From Apostichopus japonicus (Eukaryota > Echinodermata > Holothuroidea > Aspidochirotida > Stichopodidae), in contig NC_092571.1 in NCBI RefSeq assembly GCF_037975245.1, forward strand, positions 977,501-1,041,500: a DNA stretch of 64,000 bases, read 5' to 3'. The translations under genes were made by a program, and so were the position numbers. The notes beneath the pieces were generated by a model, which saw only the letters and a list, made by a program, of their open reading frames with translations, searched no databases and was not told where the DNA came from. Shown piece after piece: positions 48,266-59,431 of the stretch. Every line of letters starts with the position of its first letter. Position 1 is the first letter of the stretch.

Positions 48266-48980
48266 CCCTCATGAATTATCCAGAACAAACAAAACACCAT
48301 GCTCTGTTTATAAAGTCAAGTGGAACTTTTAATGCGGCTTGGAGTTAACTGCGGTAACTAATATCCCAATTTGGATTTTATGACTAAGTAACGTCAGCCA
48401 TTTGAAAGATCTTAGCAAAGTTCAAAGTCTCTCTTCCAGTAAATAATTTTTCCAACTTTGACATTTAGGAGAGTGGCGTTGGTTTCCTTTTCGAGACTGC
48501 TCGGTCAGATATTTAAAAGAAAATGTTGGTAGATTGATCTATTGTCCGGTGCTCGGCTTGGTTTGAAATATAGCTTGCATTAAATTATTAAACACAAAGT
48601 AAATATTGATCAGGAATTGTTTTTGGCTTTTAAACCAATTGACGTACAGAGTCATATGTAGGATGATGTCAATGGAAATGGATCAAGTCAAATTTAAAAT
48701 CAACTTGAGCAATTGGAGGTATTATTTTTTTTATATCGAAGAACCAAGAACGTTTGGTATGAAATCTTCGCTCCAGCACAGATCTGACCCTGCTGTCTTT
48801 ACAATTAAGGACAAACATAAAAAGAGTCAATATTGTGGATTATAACAAAGGAGGAAGTTCATAAACAAAAATATTTTGTCATATAGATTTGAAAATATTG
48901 TTTATTTGTTGTCGATGTGTGAGGTAAGCCCTCAGCATACTGCTGGACTCATCACGACCGGACTCAACTCCAGCGTCAGG

Positions 48981-50305
48981 CAGTGATTAGCAGCAGCTTT
49001 TACCCTTTCACTATGAATGGCAGTGTATAGCGGCAGCCTTTACCCTTTCACTATGCTGGCAGTGTATAGCGGCAGCCTATACCCATTAACTATGGTGGCA
49101 GTGATTAGCAGCAGCCTTTACCCTTTCACTATGATGGCAGTGTATAGCGGCAGCCTTTACCCTTTCACTATGCTGGCAGTTTATAGCGGCAGCCTTTACC
49201 CTTTCACTATGCTGGCAGTGTATAGCAGCAGCCTTTATCCTTTCACTATGCTGGAAGTGTATGGCGGCAGCCTTTACCCTTTCACTATGTGGCAGTGTAT
49301 AGCTGCAGCCTTTACCCTCTCACTATGCTGGCAGTGTATAGCAGCAGCCTTTATCCTTTCACTATGCTGGCAGTATATGGCGGCAGCCTTTACCCTTTCA
49401 CTATGCTGGCAGTTTATAGCGGCAGCCTTTACCCTTTCACTATGCTGGCAGTGTATAGCAGCAGCCTTTATCCTTTCACTATGCTGGAAGTGTATGGCGG
49501 CAGCCTTACCCTTTCACTATGTGGCAGTGTATAGCGGCAGCCTTTACCCTCTCACTATAATGGCAGTGTATAGAGGCAGCCTTTACCCTTTCACTATGAT
49601 GGCAGTGTATAGCGGCAGCCTTTATCCTTTCACTATGCTGGCAGTGTATAGCGGCAGCCTTTACCCTTTCACTATGCTGGCAGTGTATAGCGGCAGCCTT
49701 GACCCTCTCACTATAATGGCAGTGTATAGAGGCAGCCTTTACCCTTTCACTATGATGGCAGTGTATAGCGGCAGCCTTGACCCTTTCACTATGATGGCAG
49801 TGTATAGCGGCAGCCTTGACCCTTTCACTATGATGGCAGTGTATAGCGGCAGCCTTGACCCTTTCACTATGATGGCAGTGTATAGCGGCAGCCTTGACCC
49901 TTTCACTATGATGGCAGTGTATAGCGGCAGCCTTGACCCTTTCACTATGCTGGCAGTGTATAGCGGCAGCCTTGACCCTTTCACTATGCTGGCAGTGTAT
50001 AGCGGCAGCCTTGACCCTTTCACTATGATGGCAGTGTATAGCGGCAGCCTTGACCCTTTCACTATGATGGCAGTGTATAGCGGCAGCCTTGACCCTTTCA
50101 CTATGCTGGCAGTGTATAGCGGCAGCCTTGACCCTTTCACTATGCTGGCAGTGTATAGCGGCAGCCTTTACCCTTTCACTATGCTGGCAGTGTATAGCGG
50201 CAGCCTTTACCCTTTCACTATGCTGGCAGTGTATGGCGGCAGCCTTTACCCTTTCACTATGCTGGCAGTGTATAGCGGCAGCCTTTACCCGTTTCACTAT
50301 GCTGC
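48981..50305. repeat. 39-bp minisatellite, about 34 copies, open in several frames
   Basis: The unit is GGCAGTGTATAGCGGCAGCC plus TTTACCCTTTCACTATGCT. Since 39 bp is 13 codons, stop-free frames persist on both strands: LAVYSGSLYPFTM-type on plus, VKAAAIHCQHSER-type on minus. Single-unit indels near 49287 and 49505 shift the plus frame between two readings, which argues against selection for a protein. It lies in the presumed CAMTA intron, with no splice sites framing it. A run of ten units between about 49770 and 50150 shares TTGACCC in place of TTTACCC, a sign of local amplification. Confidence 0.95.
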
Positions 50306-52331
50306 AAAACTACTGCTGTTATATTGGTGTGCAGCAGAAGTATTACACATGTTGATAATATATTTAACAGTTAAGTCTGTACACCACCTACAGGTACAGT
50401 GTAGTAACTATTACATTCAAAGTTTACAATGTTTGTACTATGCCAGTTGATATTAATACTGTGTCTTGCTTATAGTAGGTTTTGTCCATAAATCTTGGCA
50501 GTTGAAAGTTTATATTAACTAGGTATGAGTACATATAAATATCAATATTTTAGCAATAAGCCTGTAAATCTTAGGATGATAGCAGGTTGATTAATCATCT
50601 CATGGCAATTTTTTCCATCATATTGTGACAGCTTTTGACTTATTCCAGAGCAAGTTTGTAGCAAGAAACAAAAATATGCAGAATAAAACTTAAGACAACA
50701 AATGAACAGAATGAATAACGACTGAACAATAATTAATTCTAGTAATTTTTTTCTAAATTTTATTTTCGTGAGTTTTGTTTTCTGCTTGTCTGTTTGCAGC
50801 TTAGATATTCTTGTCTAACATCTGCGTGAAATATTATTAAAATCTGTAATTATTAACAGTAAATGTGCATTCAGAAAACTTGAAAATTACTCAAAACAAA
50901 TATATAACTAAAACAAACACTTGAGATTTGATTATTTTCCTCCACTTTAGTCGTCAAATTTAAGCCATGCCCTAAAACTCATCCGGTTAGACCCTGATTT
51001 TAAGTCATTAATTATAGTATCTTGCAAAATATGTAACATTTGAAAGACTCAGCTTTTTGTTTTTTTTAGGTTGGAATCTGCTAGTTAATATTACCGACAA
51101 AAGTCCCTGTGAATAATTAGTGAGGGATAATCTAGTGACTACTTGCTAATCAATGTAATTAACATATCTTTGGTTGGCTACAAAGAAAAATTTAATTTTT
51201 TTTTTTAATTCGTACTGTATACAGTAGCATGAAGACCACTTCAATTAGAACAGTCATTGGGTATTTTTATATATATTCAGTACACTGCTTTAAGTTGGTA
51301 GCAAGAGAGATCAGTTTACAGACTGGTGGAGCATCATTTAAGCATCTTCCACATTGAACTGTCTGGCCATGTAATACACCACCGATGAACAAATTGTCTA
51401 TCTGGTATTTCTTGGCTAGCTGGTTTGATAAGGGGGCCGTATGCCATGTTTCTCTGCCACAGTAAGAAGACTGATGCGTATAGTCTGTAATCACTTGCCT
51501 GACTGCTCCAGTCTGTATAAAATGCTAATCTCCCACGGGATATATGGCAATGGAGATCGTTAAATACTTCAATTAGGTCATTGCTTGTTAAATTGCTCGC
51601 TGAGGCAAACCAATGATGGCTTCACTTCTGAGATAATTTGGATACAGTACGAGAAATGATGATGGCCCGGAAAGCCTTGAATGGTATATAAAACAAGGAT
51701 TAAAATGTACACACACAAAAAAAGAGGGCAAATAATTACTAAAACATAAAGAGACGAAACACACCATGGCTTATACAAAGTTGATCATAACATGGTTTAA
51801 GTTTTGCTGAAGAAATTTATGCAAATATGTTTTTTAAAGAGACGGTGAAGAGACTTGGTTTTTGACTACAGGGGAGTACATCAATTACTGGTAGGGATTC
51901 AGTAAGTAGTTTGACTGTAGTGTTACCCGAAAATAAAAGCGTGTAGAGATACAGTGGCAGGGGGTGGGGGCGGGTTGGAAGGGCGGGGGGGAGGGGTTGG
52001 TGGTGGCCCTCCCTATATATGAGCTGGGTGAGCTGATAACTTACATTATCACTTAGTAAGAATACTGTACATAAATGAGAAGTTGCTAAGTGTAGTCTGT
52101 GAAGACTTTCTGCTTTGGGATCCAGGGAAGACATACAGTATTTATCTGTGACGATACATTTTGTGACAGTTGCTTGATAATTCCAGAAGGGGTTGCAGGG
52201 AGTGGGATGGGGGGTGCAGGGGTTAAATGATGCTTTGTTTCCCCCCCCCCCTTGAGCAATAACCCTTGATGCACATCAAGTTCTAAATATGAATCTTATC
52301 ATCTTCATGTTCCTCTTGTTGTTTGTTTTAG

Positions 52332-52438
52332 ATCATGTTAACCAGTGCCCAAACAATGTTGCCCTTCCGGAGATTCTGAAGTCGATTCCCAAGTCAAGCA
52401 AATTACCAAAGGTCCGACACCGATGGAATATTAATGAG
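52332..52438 (+). CDS. CAMTA: Calmodulin-binding transcription activator, exon opening the CG-1 domain
   Basis: The exon is bounded by TTGTTTTAG|AT and GAG|GTAAGC, phase 1 in and phase 0 out, with 35 full codons. It encodes CPNNVALPEILKSIPKSSKL, then PKVRHRWNINE. In CAMTA proteins the stretch LP-x-L-x-x-x-P, LPKERHRWNTNE opens the CG-1 DNA-binding domain and is followed by EIAAYLI, so this is the domain's first exon. CAMTAs are nuclear transcription factors with CG-1, TIG, ankyrin and IQ regions. The next exon (EIAAYLI onward) was not found by 64000, so the following intron exceeds 11.5 kb; long 5' introns are also typical of vertebrate CAMTA1. Confidence 0.85.
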
Positions 52439-54832
52439 GTAAGCATTGTTACCTGGAGAGACAGAAAAGTTTACCAAAGAGGGGAGGGAGGGGGTGGGGG
52501 AGGGGAAAGGTCCCTAGGGTCCAGGTCATGGATTGTACTCCCTGTCAAAAGGTTGCAGCAGCTGCACAATCCCCCCACAGGAAGGCTGAATCCATATCAA
52601 ACAATACAGATTAACACTGCAGACCAGCTGTGTTTATTGGGTGAAACTGTAGAGCTGAAACTGTAGAGCCGAAAAGATGACATCGTACGCAGCCATGCTT
52701 CAACCATTCTGCAGCCGAATCTTTCTGGCTGAAATCCTGACGAGATAAGAAACCTTGGTAGATTGAAGATTTACCCCCGAGATCTTCTGTTCCTGCGTAC
52801 ATTTGACTACCCTCACTGAGTATGTTTTTCTGTGTCAGGTAACACGTCGTAAATTACTTTTGACATTTATTCAGCTACTACCCTATGGCTTCTTAGATTA
52901 ATGTTTAACCCATTTTGATGTCAGCTAATGAATGATCAAGGAAAGGGGTTGCATAATTTGTGGTAAATGATTGATTTTTTAACATTTGAGCACTCTTGAC
53001 AAATAAACTATGAGCACTGCAGTTAATATTGAAGTTATGACTTCTCCTTGAGATCATTCCAATTTGAATTTGGCCTAAAGTAAGGTTTTCAGAAATGTAA
53101 AACTTTTATCTGTCAAAGATTATCACAAATTGATATATGTCAAAAATTAAAAGTTAACATGATCAGGAGAATGCAAACTGAAGAAGTAAAATCAAGCTTT
53201 GCTTAATAGTTTCAAAATTCAAAGTTTGAGACTATTTTTTCTACATACATTGTTATTGCCCCGCTCAGACAATTCCAGAAGCACAAAATCCTCACAAAGA
53301 ACATTGTGTAGACATAAAATTTGTAAAACTGTCCAAAAATTGCTTCATAGGTGGTATATTTGTACTTAAAGAGAACTGCTTTCAATTTTGTGAATGTATT
53401 GAAAAGAGTGGTAGTATGCCCTATGCAGCTTCTTCTGGGTACAATTCAGTTGCCTTGATTTGCATCGGTGGTGAAATAAAAAGTGACTTTTTGTGAAATT
53501 TGTGAGTTTTCTTTATTATATCATAAAAAAGTAAATGTTTCAGTTCGAAGGGTTCTGTGTTACAAAAATGCATATTTTCATATTTTTAAATATTTGTTTA
53601 AATGCGGTATCTGTCGTGTTTTATCACATAGATAAAGTATCAAACTTTTGGCGTAGTTCTCTACGTACCAAGTCCTCGATGTCACCCGGCAAATCCAGAT
53701 TTACCGTTTCTGAAGCTGCTGTGCTTTCCGTGACACAGTTTTGAAAATCTTTACCGCGCAGGTGTTGCAGCCATAACTCGCACCTCTGTAATTGTTTCCC
53801 AGCATAATAAAATCAATTTCTGGAGTGGCATTACGCTGTGCCCATGACTTTGCTATCTTCTGTAATTCAGAAACAGTGTGCAGCAGTTTGCAATGTCACT
53901 TATATAATTGACTCCTTGCTTGTTGGAGGTAGTGTTTGGGAGAAACATTTTGCTTTTTGATGCATTAGTTTTACCAAACATACCAAAGTATAGATGTGAA
54001 ATGCAACTGATCCATCCAAGATATTTTTGCTAAATAGACTTTAATGAACCTCGTCATTCTGACAAGTTTGTCTCTGGAATTCCTTTGATTCATCCTTTAG
54101 TCAAATACAAAATCACGCAAATTCAGAACGAGAACTCCTAACATGCCAACCAATTGTTTGGTTTATCCTAGAAATAAAAATTAGTGCACAGTTTAGCTAA
54201 ACATAAATATATGAATTTATGCAACTTTTATCGTGATAACAAAAATTGTCAAAATAGCAGTTTTAGCGGATGAATTCATAACAGTGTTGAAGGACAATTT
54301 GTTTAAATGAAAGTGGATCATGCTTGCTGTAGTGGGTATTATAACACACAGACACAACAAACGGGATTACGTGGACGTGAAACACCGACACAACAAATGG
54401 GATTAGGTGGATGTGACACACAGACATTTAACACATGTATGGTGACTGCTGCTGGAGTAATTTGAAATGCCCTTGAATATTAAATAATACACCTATCTTG
54501 AAGATCTTTTATGAATGCCTGTTACAGAATGAAAGACTTCAGTGTTTGAGAATTAAAAATCATAAACATATCCTTGTGTAAATATTGATTGTAGTATAAA
54601 CAAGGTTTAAAAGTAAAACCTTTATTGCAGAGTTTGATTTGACTTCACATCCCTCTTACCTGTCTCCATTCTATATATGCACTCAAATCAACCTAGCTTA
54701 CACATTTTGGGGTTTTAGGTTAAGAACAGACCTGTCAAAATATGGGTCAGCCCACGTAACATCCACAAACTTTTATAACTAATATTAAAAAGGTGATCAA
54801 AACAGATCTGTCTTCTACTTGTTCGCACATCA

Positions 54833-55385
54833 TATCAAATACTATGTAAGCATTCACTTCTATTCACATCAAATCAAGTAACATTCACTTTTCTTCACAT
54901 CAAAGCAACTAGCAGTCACTTGTCTTCATGAAAAAGCAAGTAGCAGGCACTTGTCTTCACGCTGAATCAAGTAGCATTCACTTGTCTTAGCTTCAAATCA
55001 AGTAGCATTCAATTGTCTTCACATAAATCAACTAGCAGTCACTTGTCTTCACGTCTTATCAAGTAGCAGTCACTTGTTATCACATCAAAGCAACTAGCAG
55101 TCACTTGTCTTCATGAAAAAGCCAGTAGCAGTCTTCATGCTGAATCAAGTAGCATTCACTTGACTTCGCTTCAAATCCAGTAGCAGTCACTTGTCTTCAC
55201 GTCGAATCAAAAGCATTCACCTGTCTTTACATTGAATCAAGTAGTATTTTATTGCCTCCACATCAATTCAAGTAACAATCAATAATGACTGCATATCTTC
55301 TGTAAGCAAGTCAAACAATTTGACTTCACTTCTGTTCACATGCAATCAACTACCGTACAGTAGCAGTCACTTGTCTTCACATCTC
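54833..55385. repeat. Degenerate ~37-bp repeat
   Basis: Around fourteen imperfect units share CAAGTAGCAGTCACTTGTCT followed by TCACATCAAAT. Unit length and sequence vary widely, so it is an old array. Confidence 0.8.
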
Positions 55386-58300
55386 ATCCTGCAGAATAAA
55401 ACACCATTTGTTTGTTTTCAGTTGTTATCAAAGTTAAGTTTCAGATCCTGGGGTGCTTAGCAATTATTTCTGAAAAAGTGATGTTTGTCAAATGATTAAT
55501 TGCTTACAAGATTTCTTCATAGCACACAGATATACCAACTCAATGCTTTGTGTTATCGGTAGTTTCTTCAGGTCCCTGACTCTGCAGAATTGTTTATGTA
55601 CCAAGAGTTTATTCAAATATTTCTACCAACTAATTAACTCCCATTTTTTCATAAATCTGTGAGAAAATGGTGAGCACTTTCATCTGTGCCTTTTTCAAAA
55701 AGAAACTCAGTAAAGGACTTGTTTTTGTGATGAAACAAGTTAGACCAGAGTTTTTGCCCAAACAATCCCCTTAGAGTGATGGTCACAGCTTGTCAGTAAC
55801 GGCTGAAGAGGCCATCACCATGGCAACCGTAGTATCAGGGAACAAACATCAATATGGTGGATGGAAAAAGCTTTTAAATTTAAGGAAAAAACACAAGGAT
55901 GATGAAGACTCCTTGATGCAGAGGCAGTTTGTTGGTTGATTATCAGTGTGATTGAAAAAGATGATTTGGTTATGCTCCCTGAATTATTGAGGCAAAGAAA
56001 GCGACAACGATGGCGATGGTGCCCTAGCTTCCAGAGAACAATATGACGGAGATTAGGCATGAGAGAGATTTAGCGGCTATTGATTTTAGGTGTCGTGATG
56101 ATCAAATACTTGACTTAGTGGTACAGGTGTGAATAGACACGAATATACACAATAAAGGATTACTTTAAAAAACCTGTGAGTTGTGTAACTGGCGGATTGC
56201 AGGTAAAATAAAGTCACTGAACAAGATTGTCTTTGGTGTGAATGCTAGGAAGTATTAAATATGAAATATTAAAGTGGAAGGATTTGTTGAAGGCATGAGG
56301 AGGAAGACTTGAAAATAAAGTCAAGTTGTGAATTTGCATTGAGTCATAAGAAAGACATAATAAGTGAAATGTCTTGTGTGAATAGCATTGCTCTACTTGA
56401 CCACAGCACTGTGTGAAGCACTCTCATTGGAAAGTTGGAAAGGCAGATGAAGGATGTGACCAGTTTTCAGTAGCAGTTAAATGCTAAACATGTTACCAGT
56501 TTACTCTAGACTTAGTATTCATGATAAAAGTGCAGGTATTGTGAGGAGACAGGGATTCAGTAAACAGAGTTAATTCAACCAAAATATGCCAGAAAAAAAA
56601 AGAAATTCTACTGGCTATAATACAGTTCTCACTGGCATATTACTTAATTACAAAACATACCCCATTAACCATACAGGCTTAAATTGAGAGATATATAGCC
56701 AATTTTAATAGCAGTGATTAAGAGCAGTAATTTGTTAGGTACTGACATGATGCCGATTCTTTGACGAACGATTGTTAACACAGAAAGAAATCATTTGTTT
56801 CTGTTGTTAATGTTTAAAATGTTAAAATTGTGGGTGCCTTTTTTACCTACTGGCAGCCAGTATTTATTTATGCAATGGCATTTAGGCAGTATTAAGTAAA
56901 TTGCCAGATTTTTGAGGCCCACAGACCTGTCCAATTCAGATTTCATAGGTTGACATGTTTGATATTTGATATTGTACTTGCCTGTACAGTATGTTCATCC
57001 CAGGAAACAACCTCTGATCTAATTACTCTGCCATTAGTTTAATCAAGTCATTCATTACAAACAGACTGGGACATTCTGAACTACAGTTTTGCAATCTGTT
57101 TATCTCATTTCAAGTCAAAAGTTGAATTCTCCTTCCCTATAATCTTGCTCCCATGGAGACAAGTCCCTCTTTTTCACCTCCTGATATTTTCTGTGGATTA
57201 TTTTCCCTTTCAGAGACGAGATTGTTAGTCCTTTCATACTTCTTTGTGAGATTTGCTTTCGGCCATGTAGAGATCTATTGCTTGACTCAGCTCTACAGGT
57301 TATCTTTATTGGATGATATAAAATGTTTTGCTGTTGCCCTGGAATCCCCACAGCATAATAACTATCACCACACACAACGCTTGGAAAACCCACTTGACAG
57401 CAGCAGCTACATTGTGAAATATCATAAAGTCAGGCCAGAACAGGCATTGATATTTGGACTTTCTCTCCTCCAAAAGATGAAGGATTTTGCAGAATTAAAA
57501 AGGAATATGAAAAATAAAATGAAGAGAAACAAGAAGACTTTAGAGCCGTTTTATGTAGTTTTAACGAAATGTTACCGTTATGCTTCATTGCAATTTGATG
57601 TTACACGTTCATTCACTCCTTTACAGATCTGTTTATATTAAAATGAATTTACGGGTGACCTCATTGGTTATTAAACCATTTTACCCCCGGATACTCCCTG
57701 CTCACCATATCGTTTTACCTATGACCCTCAATGCAGCCCCCTTCTCAATAGATGGATGTATATATATGGCAAATAATTTTACAAACAATTTAGTGATATT
57801 GGAAAGATTGGCCACAGTTCTACATATATATAATATTGTTGTGTGTTAAATAATGATACCTCATAATAGATCACTGTGTGTTTTTGTTAAGAGTTCACCA
57901 ATTAATGTTCTATGTTTGTGTGTGATACATGCACTTGACTTCCTCCTCTATAGGGCGTCATAAAAGATATAATGTCGTATTAAGGAAGCCTCTCTCACAG
58001 AGATAGCGAAATACTAGCCAAGAAATATCATCCCAGAATGTCAATTGTGAAAAGAAAATAATGAGTTCTGGATAATGACTTCATTTATGATGTGCTGTGA
58101 TGTCATAAAGCAGGAAGCAGAGAAAGATTGATAACATCCTAGGTGTGAAATGAATCGAACAATTTATGATACTTTTGTGATATATTATGAAGTCAGCCTG
58201 CAATTAACAGTCTGTGGCCAAGCAAATCAGTTTGGTCAGAAGTGACTTGTGCTCTTTTCCTATAAAGTCTGAAAGGGAACAAGAAAAAGAGAAAATAAGA

Positions 58301-59266
58301 AAAAAAAAGAAAATCAATATCAGGTCAATATTTTTTTCTGCCAATAAGAGTATTTTCTTTGACTTTGCTACTTTTGATCCTTTTTTATAGCAATTCTCTG
58401 GAGGATAGTTTAGTTTTTTATATATTTTTACTGAAGTTACAGGTAGGAGAAAGCAGTGAAGTTAGTACGGAGTACTTGAAGCTAAAAATAGTATTTAATG
58501 TACATTACACTGAAGTATATTCAATTACACATTAATTAGGGAAAGGTTAAAGCAGAAATCTAAAGCTTGATTCGGCTTGCAGAATCTTGCAAAGAAGGTT
58601 TAATGATGGTGGCCAGTATCAACCAAGAACATACATCTGTATTTCAATGAAAATATTAAGCTAAGATATTATTATGAATTAAAGAAAATTCATGCAAAAT
58701 TAGTACAAATTTGAGAAAATTGTAATGTATGAATACCAGGTCAGTTCAGGTTAGACGTTACCATACATCACTTACAGTAGCAGCGCTAGTTTATTAGTTT
58801 GTTTGACCAACAAAAATTCTGAAAGTGTGGTCGCATCTAAATTGGTTCACCAAATCGTAAAGAAATAAGTAATATTAAACTGAAAAAAAGATCATTATTG
58901 TTGGCTCCACACTGTGATGAAATAAGAAGACACACTACTTTCAACTTTGTACAATGTATGTTACAATAGTCTGTCTGTCATTGTGCCAGCCATGATGTCA
59001 AAACTGGGGCAAGTCTTATTAAGATTGAATGCAAGAGATATCACATACACCATTGGATCTGGTACTACAGGCCTGTTGGCAATTTAAGATATAATTAGTC
59101 AGTTAAAGTAACATTGTCTGCTCACATTAGTTCAATGGTCTACAAAGGAGAAAGTTTCTTGGAAATGATGCTGACTAGAGGTAACATTCCTCATACACAT
59201 GATATGTATTTGTGTCATTTAGAGGACAGATGAAACATACAGATGGTCATACAACATGGAAGAGGT

Positions 59267-59431
59267 TCAAACCCGGATGAAATTGTCAATGACCCTGCCA
59301 AGACGAGTACCCTCCTCAAGGACCCTTGAAATGGCAGAGTAAATCCATTCTTTGCCAAGTTGCTTCTCACAAATCTGGACGTGCTCTTGTTTGATGATAG
59401 AATCCCACTGGCAAGCCCTATTGTAGCTATC
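59267..59431 (-). pseudogene. Unidentified coding-like fragment
   Basis: A minus-strand frame of 53 codons reads DSYNRACQWDSIIKQEHVQI, then CEKQLGKEWIYSAISRVLEE, then GTRLGRVIDNFIRV and a stop. Its composition (balanced charged and aliphatic residues, G/C-rich wobble positions) looks like real protein, unlike the AT-rich DNA around it. I do not recognise the family. A longer open frame overlaps it in another register (59215-59655) but looks less protein-like. It may be an exon of a minus-strand gene, or debris of a retroelement or processed gene. Confidence 0.25.

Larger units (their letters stand above)
34635..52331 (+). other. Presumed first CAMTA intron (17.7 kb)
   Basis: No other coding exon could be supported. 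It contains the inverted-repeat element at 35550-36201, a 390-bp tandem duplication, an AT-rich repeat, two short minisatellites, a hAT MITE and the 39-bp minisatellite. A C run lies at 41128-41142. An ATG followed directly by GTGAGT at about 45913 is a conceivable alternative first exon but has the wrong phase for 52332. Confidence 0.45.

Noticed and set aside
49017-50450. 477-codon plus-strand frame as a repeat-protein gene
   Set aside because: It is the 39-bp minisatellite; frame switches at indels and equally open frames on the other strand show no coding selection.
57153-57641. 162-codon plus-strand frame as a gene
   Set aside because: No recognised domain, AT-rich codons, Lys/Met-rich tail and no splice or promoter support; length is possible by chance in an 11-kb intron.
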